DNA of 11,823 nt from positions 253-12,075 of the forward strand of contig DLFY01000274.1 of assembly GCA_002482415.1 (NCBI GenBank), read 5' to 3'. The translations under genes were made by a program, and so were the position numbers. The notes under the pieces were generated by a model. It had not been told where the DNA came from, searched no databases, and saw nothing but the letters and a program-made list of their open reading frames with translations. Shown here piece by piece: positions 7,881 to 11,823 of the stretch. Numbering within the stretch: the first letter of the stretch is position 1; each line of letters opens with the position of its first letter. Origin of the DNA: Phycisphaerales bacterium UBA7708. Lineage in GTDB: Bacteria > Planctomycetota > Phycisphaerae > Sedimentisphaerales > Anaerohalosphaeraceae.

Positions 7881-7884
7881 TGAT

Positions 7885-7892
7885 AAGGAAGG
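7885..7892 (+). promoter_or_regulatory. Ribosome binding site that decides the rtcB start
   Basis: AAGGAAGG at 7885-7892 directly touches an in-frame GTG at 7893 but is well placed for the ATG at 7899: the AAGGA core at 7885-7889 is 9 nt from it. This favours ATG 7899, two codons downstream of the longest reading. Confidence 0.7.
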
Positions 7893-7898
7893 GTGCCT

Positions 7899-9329
7899 AT
7901 GGATCGAAAATTAGTCAAACAGCGTTCCGACTATAAATGGCTTCTGGAGCGAAGCGGCAAGATGCGTGTCGATGGCATAATCTATGCCTCCGAAGCCCTG
8001 ATTGCCGAGATGGATAACAAAGTCGCCGAACAGATTCGCAACGTCGCATCTTTGCCGGGTATTGTCGCAGCCTCGTTTGCCATGCCCGATGCCCATTGGG
8101 GGTATGGATTCTGTATCGGCGGCGTTGGAGCGTTTGACCCGGGACAGGATGGGATCATCTCCGCCGGTGGTGTGGGATTTGACATTGCCTGCGGCGTGCG
8201 TACCCTGCACACAGGCCTTAAAATACAGGATATCGGACACCGCAAAGCCGACATTGCCGACAAGCTGTTTCGTCGCATTCCGGCCGGCGTCGGCAGTACC
8301 GGCAAACTTAAACTGACTCCGCAAAAGCTCGATGAAGTGCTCACCGGCGGGGCGGCGTGGGCGGTCGAACAGGGATTTGGAGTACCCCGTGACCTGCGGT
8401 TTATCGAATCCGGCGGCAGGATGCGCGGAGCCGACCCGGCCTATGTATCCAAAGAAGCCAAAAAACGGCAGGAAGAGGAAATGGGCACGCTCGGTTCCGG
8501 CAATCACTACCTTGAGGTTCAGCAGGTGGTTGAGATTTACGATGAGCCAGTCGCCAAAGCCTTCGGTATCGAACTGGGAGATATTAAAATCAGTATCCAT
8601 TGCGGTTCCCGCGGCCTGGGCCATCAGATCGGCACCGACTATCTCAAACAGATGACCCTGGCGGCCAAATCCGCAGGCCTTGAACTGCCCGAGCGTGAAC
8701 TGGCCTGTGCCCCCCTGGATTCTCAGGTTGGCAAAAGCTATCTGGCCGCCATGCGGTCCGGCATCAATTGCGCCCTGGCTAATCGACAGATTCTGACGCA
8801 TCTGGTCCGTGAGGCGATGGCTGAGATCTTACCCAAAGCCGATATTCAATTGCTTTATGACGTGTCGCACAATACCTGCCAGGAAGAACAACACTCTATC
8901 GACGGCAAAAAGAAAAAAGTCTTTGTCCATCGCAAGGGAGCCACACGAGCTTTCGGGCCGGGCAGCCCGGACCTGCCGGAGGAATACCGCACCACCGGCC
9001 AGCCTGTGCTGATCGGCGGTACGATGGGAACGGCTTCCTATATCCTTGTCGGCGGACCCCAGAGCGAATCCCTGTCGCTGGGTTCATCCTGCCACGGAGC
9101 CGGCCGGCAGATGAGCCGTACCGCCGCCACCAAGCAATGGCATGGAAAAGACGTTGCCCGCAAACTTGAACAGCAGGGCATCCTGATACGTTCGGCGTCC
9201 CTCCGCGGTCTGGCGGAAGAAGCCCCGGGAGCCTATAAAGATGTCAGCGAGGTTGTCGAGGTCTCTCATGCTGCGGGCCTGGCGACCAAAGTGGCTAAAC
9301 TCGTGCCGCTGATCTGTGTCAAGGGATAA
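7899..9329 (+). CDS. rtcB: RtcB-type 3'-phosphate/5'-OH RNA ligase
   Basis: GTP- and Mn2+-dependent ligase that joins RNA 2',3'-cyclic phosphate or 3'-phosphate ends to 5'-OH ends; in bacteria it is linked to RNA repair. The 476 residues hold the complete active site: DIACGVR with Asp95 and Cys98, GSGNHYLEV with His203, HCGSRGLGH with His234, DVSHNTC with His324, the GMP-accepting histidine in SSCHGAGR (His399), and the C-terminal VKG lysine (Lys475). The first four positions coincide with the numbering I recall for Pyrococcus horikoshii RtcB (Asp95, Cys98, His203, His234), and the later ones are offset by five (His329, His404, Lys480 there). This is therefore the long archaeal-like form that typically works with archease, which is encoded just upstream. 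No RtcA cyclase gene is nearby. The ATG at 7899 was chosen over GTG 7893 by SD spacing. Confidence 0.97.
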   Translation: MDRKLVKQRSDYKWLLERSGKMRVDGIIYASEALIAEMDNKVAEQIRNVASLPGIVAASFAMPDAHWGYGFCIGGVGAFDPGQDGIISAGGVGFDIACGVRTLHTGLKIQDIGHRKADIADKLFRRIPAGVGSTGKLKLTPQKLDEVLTGGAAWAVEQGFGVPRDLRFIESGGRMRGADPAYVSKEAKKRQEEEMGTLGSGNHYLEVQQVVEIYDEPVAKAFGIELGDIKISIHCGSRGLGHQIGTDYLKQMTLAAKSAGLELPERELACAPLDSQVGKSYLAAMRSGINCALANRQILTHLVREAMAEILPKADIQLLYDVSHNTCQEEQHSIDGKKKKVFVHRKGATRAFGPGSPDLPEEYRTTGQPVLIGGTMGTASYILVGGPQSESLSLGSSCHGAGRQMSRTAATKQWHGKDVARKLEQQGILIRSASLRGLAEEAPGAYKDVSEVVEVSHAAGLATKVAKLVPLICVKG

Positions 9330-9341
9330 TCTGGCGCAATA

Positions 9342-9371
9342 AAAAAGGCCGGCTTGTTCAGCACGGCCTTT
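9342..9371 (-). terminator. Terminator between convergent rtcB and MCP genes, best oriented for the MCP gene
   Basis: AAAGGCCG at 9344-9351 pairs with CGGCCTTT at 9364-9371, and the inner GCT/AGC extends the stem past one bulged A, leaving a TGTTC loop. Read on the minus strand, the stem runs into TTTTTTATT, a good U-tract 22 nt after the MCP stop. Read on the plus strand only three T follow, so it is a weaker terminator for rtcB. Confidence 0.8.
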
Positions 9372-9392
9372 GATATGGAATACAGCTTAGGA

Positions 9393-11330
9393 TTAGCTGT
9401 TAAAATCCGCAAAATCCTTATGCGTGGTCTGTATGGTATGACCCTGATTGCCGCCATCGGCTATCGCATGGAAAGTCTTGTCGGTTAACGACAATTCACG
9501 CGATTTGCGTCCGGCAGGGGCCTTGCGTGCGGCTGCAGATGATTCAATCTGATGGTTGTTTCCATTGATCAATCCATCAAGGCTGGCCACAATTTCCTTC
9601 ATCGAGAAGGCCTGGGCATTCAATTCTTCCGAGGCGCTTGCCGATTCTTCGGCATTGGCGGCATTCTGCTGAGTCACTTTATCCATCTGAGAAACAGCCG
9701 TGTTAATCTGGTCGATGCCCTGGGCCTGTTCCTTGCTGGCTGCAGCGATTTCGCCGACCAGGTCGGTGGTCTTGCTGATCCCCTGGACGATTTCATCCAG
9801 TGCGGCTTTGACCTGTCCGGAAATCTGGACGCCATTGCGGGAATTATTGACGGATTCTTCGATCATCCGGGCGGTGTTCTTGGCCGCTTCCGCGGACCGC
9901 ATAGCCAGGTTGCGTACTTCTTCGGCGACGACTGCAAAACCCTTGCCCGCTTCACCGGCACGGGCCGCTTCCACGGCGGCATTCAGCGCCAGCAGGTTGG
10001 TCTGGAATGCGATTTCATCAATGACCTTGATAATCTTGGCTGTCTCGTCGGAGCTTTTCTGAATGTCATTGATTGCCTGGGTCATCCGGCCCATGGCTTC
10101 GGCGCCGTTATCGGCTGCCTTGCGGGCTTCAAAGGCCAGGGTATTGGCCTGCGTGGCGTTATCGGCGTTCTGCTTGGTCATTGAGGCCATTTCTTCCAAA
10201 CTGGAGGAGGTTTCTTCCAGACCTGCTGCCTGTTCGGTAGCACCCTGGGCCAGGGATTGCGATGCCGAAGAAATCTGGGTGGATGCCGAAGCGACCTGGT
10301 CGGAGGCCTCGTTGAGGCTCTGAATCGAACGGTTGATGGGCTTGACGATGCTGCGGGTAATCAGGAACGCCAGCAGAATGCCGGCCAGAATGCCGGAGGC
10401 CGCGAAGCCGACAAAAATGACATTGCTGGTGGCAATGACCTGGTTCATGGTTTGATTCAGATGTTCACTGACAAAGGTGACATCGCCGGCGATTTTGATT
10501 GCGATATTACGCAGGGACTGGATTGACTCGCGCTGGGTCAGAATACCCTCATAGTAGGTTTTGCCGGCCTGCTGATATAAAGCAAGATGCTCGCCCAGTT
10601 TCTGGGCCGATTCAGACAGCTCCGGAATATCGCCGACCTGCTGCTTCCAGCCGGCCAGTGCGTCATTCAGTTTAGCCTGTTGTTTCTGATAGGCTTCCCA
10701 CTGGGCATCGGCATTGGTGGCGACCAGGTAGATTGCCGTGATGCGCGCCATCAGGAAATTCTGAACAATTTCTTCCTGAAGCTGGGTGGACAGGCTGTTC
10801 CATTTTGCCAGGCCTTCGAGGCTGTTTTCGCTTTTGGCTTTGTCGGTAGCCGGCTGAATGACCTTGTCATGGGCCTCATTGATATTTTGATTGATATCCC
10901 AGCCGATCTTGCCCCATTCGGCAAAGCCCTGATCCTTGTTCTTTTGGGCTGCCACATAGGACTCAAATGTGGTTTTATAGGTCGCCAGTTCTCCTTTGGC
11001 CGATTCCATTTTCACGCGGGATTCTTCGTCAAGCTGGCTGTTGGATGCTGTCTGTGCCAGGGTCTCTGAAAATGTCTTAAACTTGTCCTGCCACAGATCA
11101 GCCGCTGTTTTATCGCCTTCGACTTTATCAAATTTATAGATTGCAAAATCCTTTTGCAGTTTTTCACACTGTGTCATTTGCTCAAGGACCAGCTTTGCCT
11201 GTTCATCCAACTGAGCAATAGAACGGACCTGGCTCAGCGAATTCCATCCCACAATTCCCAAAATAGCGGAAATGGTCACCATCAGCCCAAAACCTGCCCA
11301 CAACTTCGATGACAGTTTCATTGCTTTCAT
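9393..11330 (-). CDS. Methyl-accepting chemotaxis protein with large helical periplasmic sensor domain
   Basis: Inner-membrane chemoreceptor that controls CheA activity through CheW. The 645 residues, counted from the ATG at 11330, run: cytoplasmic [11 protein letters not shown]; membrane segment 1 at about 13-30; an all-helical periplasmic region at about 31-302; membrane segment 2 at about 303-325; RSIVKPI; then a coiled-coil signalling domain. The hairpin tip [20 protein letters not shown] starts at residue 439, and adaptation regions appear as [10 protein letters not shown] (371-380) and [13 protein letters not shown] normal 50-residue HAMP domain is missing: the coiled coil starts right after RSIVKPI, as in many deltaproteobacterial-type receptors. 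The periplasmic part, near 270 residues, has the size of a helical bimodular (HBM) sensor; ligand unknown. The last residues include DFADF (639-643), which fits the CheR/CheB docking pattern x-aromatic-x-x-aromatic. No che genes are nearby. Confidence 0.93.
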   Translation of the reverse strand: MKAMKLSSKLWAGFGLMVTISAILGIVGWNSLSQVRSIAQLDEQAKLVLEQMTQCEKLQKDFAIYKFDKVEGDKTAADLWQDKFKTFSETLAQTASNSQLDEESRVKMESAKGELATYKTTFESYVAAQKNKDQGFAEWGKIGWDINQNINEAHDKVIQPATDKAKSENSLEGLAKWNSLSTQLQEEIVQNFLMARITAIYLVATNADAQWEAYQKQQAKLNDALAGWKQQVGDIPELSESAQKLGEHLALYQQAGKTYYEGILTQRESIQSLRNIAIKIAGDVTFVSEHLNQTMNQVIATSNVIFVGFAASGILAGILLAFLITRSIVKPINRSIQSLNEASDQVASASTQISSASQSLAQGATEQAAGLEETSSSLEEMASMTKQNADNATQANTLAFEARKAADNGAEAMGRMTQAINDIQKSSDETAKIIKVIDEIAFQTNLLALNAAVEAARAGEAGKGFAVVAEEVRNLAMRSAEAAKNTARMIEESVNNSRNGVQISGQVKAALDEIVQGISKTTDLVGEIAAASKEQAQGIDQINTAVSQMDKVTQQNAANAEESASASEELNAQAFSMKEIVASLDGLINGNNHQIESSAAARKAPAGRKSRELSLTDKTFHAIADGGNQGHTIQTTHKDFADFNS

Positions 11331-11336
11331 TTTTTT

Positions 11337-11342
11337 TCCTTT
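11337..11342 (-). promoter_or_regulatory. Ribosome binding site that decides the MCP start
   Basis: On the minus strand AAAGGA (11342-11337) lies 6 nt before the ATG at 11330. An in-frame ATG at 11345 would overlap this SD and has none of its own, so a start at 11330 (645 residues) is preferred over the 650-residue reading. Confidence 0.7.
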
Positions 11343-11550
11343 CATCGTTTACAGTTCTTTGTCAAAATTTACCTCTGCACCTGAACAGACGGCAAATACG
11401 GTGTCGCTATTGAAGCGTAAGCTATATCTGAAAAAAATGTCATAGAGTTGAAATAAAATGAAAAATATTGTCTGGGTCCGAGAAAATATAATACTAAGTA
11501 GAATTACGTATTGGTGAAACCGTATGAATAATCAGTATGCAAAAGACAAG

Positions 11551-11583
11551 TCTTATAATCTTTCACCATAAGAGTGATTATGG
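11551..11583. repeat. Overlapping alternative hairpins
   Basis: Three mutually exclusive 6-bp pairings occur within 33 nt: TCTTAT (11551-11556) with ATAAGA (11568-11573); ATAATC (11555-11560) with GATTAT (11576-11581); and CCATAA (11566-11571) with TTATGG (11578-11583). Each is weak alone. The overlap could be chance in AT-rich DNA, an operator, or a small structured RNA. Confidence 0.3.
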
Positions 11584-11672
11584 GCATTTGATAAAAGGAT
11601 ATCAGTACATCTACTTATTGAGGATGCAGGCAGGCCATTAATTATTGTGAAATACAGAACAAATAAAAGTCG

Positions 11673-11701
11673 TTGCAGAATCCGGGATTTTCCCGTACAC
11701 T
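11673..11701 (+). promoter_or_regulatory. Candidate promoter for tatC
   Basis: TTGCAG at 11673-11678 and TACACT at 11696-11701 are 17 nt apart. The match to consensus is moderate (three and four of six bases). It would place the transcript start near 11708 and leave a leader of about 43 nt, with AAGG at 11739-11742 as the ribosome binding site 8 nt before the ATG. Confidence 0.45.
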
Positions 11702-11750
11702 ATAGACCTTTACGGACGTCTGAAAAGACAGCCTGTTTAAGGTAAGTGAC

Positions 11751-11823
11751 ATGGTACGACAAGAAAACCAGGAAGATCAGTTGCATTCGATGAGCCTCGG
11801 GGACCATCTGGAGGAACTCCGCG
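11751..11823 (+). CDS. tatC: Sec-independent protein translocase TatC, N-terminal fragment cut by window end
   Basis: Only 24 codons are visible. After a short polar leader (MVRQENQEDQLHS) comes MSLGDHLEELR, the hallmark cytoplasmic N-terminus of TatC (usually MSxxDHLEELR), just before its first membrane helix. TatC is the receptor subunit that binds the twin-arginine signal peptide of folded proteins exported through the inner membrane. The ATG at 11751 has AAGG at 11739-11742, but the second Met of MSLGDHLEELR (codon at 11790) would give the more usual length; the SD favours 11751. The motif is distinctive, so the call is firm for such a short piece. Confidence 0.85.
   Translation, partial: MVRQENQEDQLHSMSLGDHLEELR

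Larger units (their letters stand above)
11331..11750. other. Divergent intergenic region between the MCP gene and tatC
   Basis: About 420 nt, AT-rich, with no convincing gene. It must hold the MCP promoter (minus strand) and the tatC promoter (plus strand). I could not recognise a sigma28- or sigma54-type promoter for the MCP gene. It contains an 8-bp inverted repeat (TGGTGAAA at 11512-11519 and TTTCACCA at 11561-11568) and a set of overlapping small palindromes at 11551-11583. A 34-codon frame at 11537-11641 lacks an SD and is not called. Confidence 0.6.

Noticed and set aside
7880..7936. 18-codon GTG frame overlapping the start of rtcB, preceded by GAGGA
   Set aside because: The SD-like bases are inside the hairpin stem and the frame has no conserved content; a leader peptide cannot be argued from this alone.
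7911..8801. 296-codon minus-strand frame opposite rtcB
   Set aside because: Antisense shadow of rtcB with no domain or SD evidence.
9552..10184. 210-codon plus-strand frame opposite the MCP gene
   Set aside because: Antisense to the conserved MCP signalling domain; its hydrophobic, Gly-rich translation is what the reverse complement of that domain gives.
11537..11641. 34-codon plus-strand frame in the MCP-tatC spacer
   Set aside because: No SD before its ATG and no recognisable motif; expected by chance in a spacer this long.
1..11823. Mobile elements, CRISPR arrays, tRNA or rRNA genes
   Set aside because: No transposase or integrase, no regularly spaced direct repeats, and no cloverleaf or rRNA-like sequence was noticed on either strand.

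Overview
The window looks like chromosomal DNA from a member of the PVC group, most likely a planctomycete of the class Phycisphaerae. The best marker is a short lysine/arginine-rich protein at 525-782. It matches, from memory, the 'small basic protein' family (TIGR04137) that I associate with Chlamydiae, Verrucomicrobia and Planctomycetes. The gene before it encodes a proline-rich protein with a SPOR-like end, a type I associate with Phycisphaerae. This placement is inference; no rRNA or other decisive marker is present. Genes are dense, most have a clear Shine-Dalgarno (SD) sequence, base composition is balanced, and I see no insertion sequence, phage gene, CRISPR array, tRNA or rRNA.

Layout, left to right. 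(1) 1-856: the 3' part of a proline-rich gene, then the small basic protein gene 18 nt later, closed by a strong intrinsic terminator. (2) 902-2085: a single class I aminotransferase gene with its own strong terminator. (3) 2086-5776: a 5' regulatory stretch and two adjacent full-length paralogues of a Na+/phosphate cotransporter fused to a PhoU-like domain. (4) 5798-9329: a 19-bp hairpin overlapping a near-consensus sigma70-type promoter, then ahcY (S-adenosylhomocysteine hydrolase), archease and rtcB (RNA ligase) on the same strand. (5) 9342-11330: a bidirectional hairpin and a convergent methyl-accepting chemotaxis protein (MCP) gene on the minus strand. (6) 11331-11823: a 420-nt divergent intergenic region and the first 24 codons of tatC.

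How the genes fit together. Archease and RtcB are a known functional pair: archease helps RtcB guanylylate its active-site histidine and turn over. Their placement behind ahcY suggests shared transcription from the ahcY promoter. The two phosphate transporters probably form a two-gene operon for phosphate import. The MCP stands alone, with no che genes nearby, but ends in a sequence that fits a CheR/CheB-docking pentapeptide.

Most of the window is recognisable housekeeping or accessory metabolism, and I did not find a clearly new system. The points most worth a second look are the promoter built into a hairpin before ahcY, the archease-rtcB intercistronic hairpin, the unexplained gene pair at the left edge, and the structured spacer before tatC.
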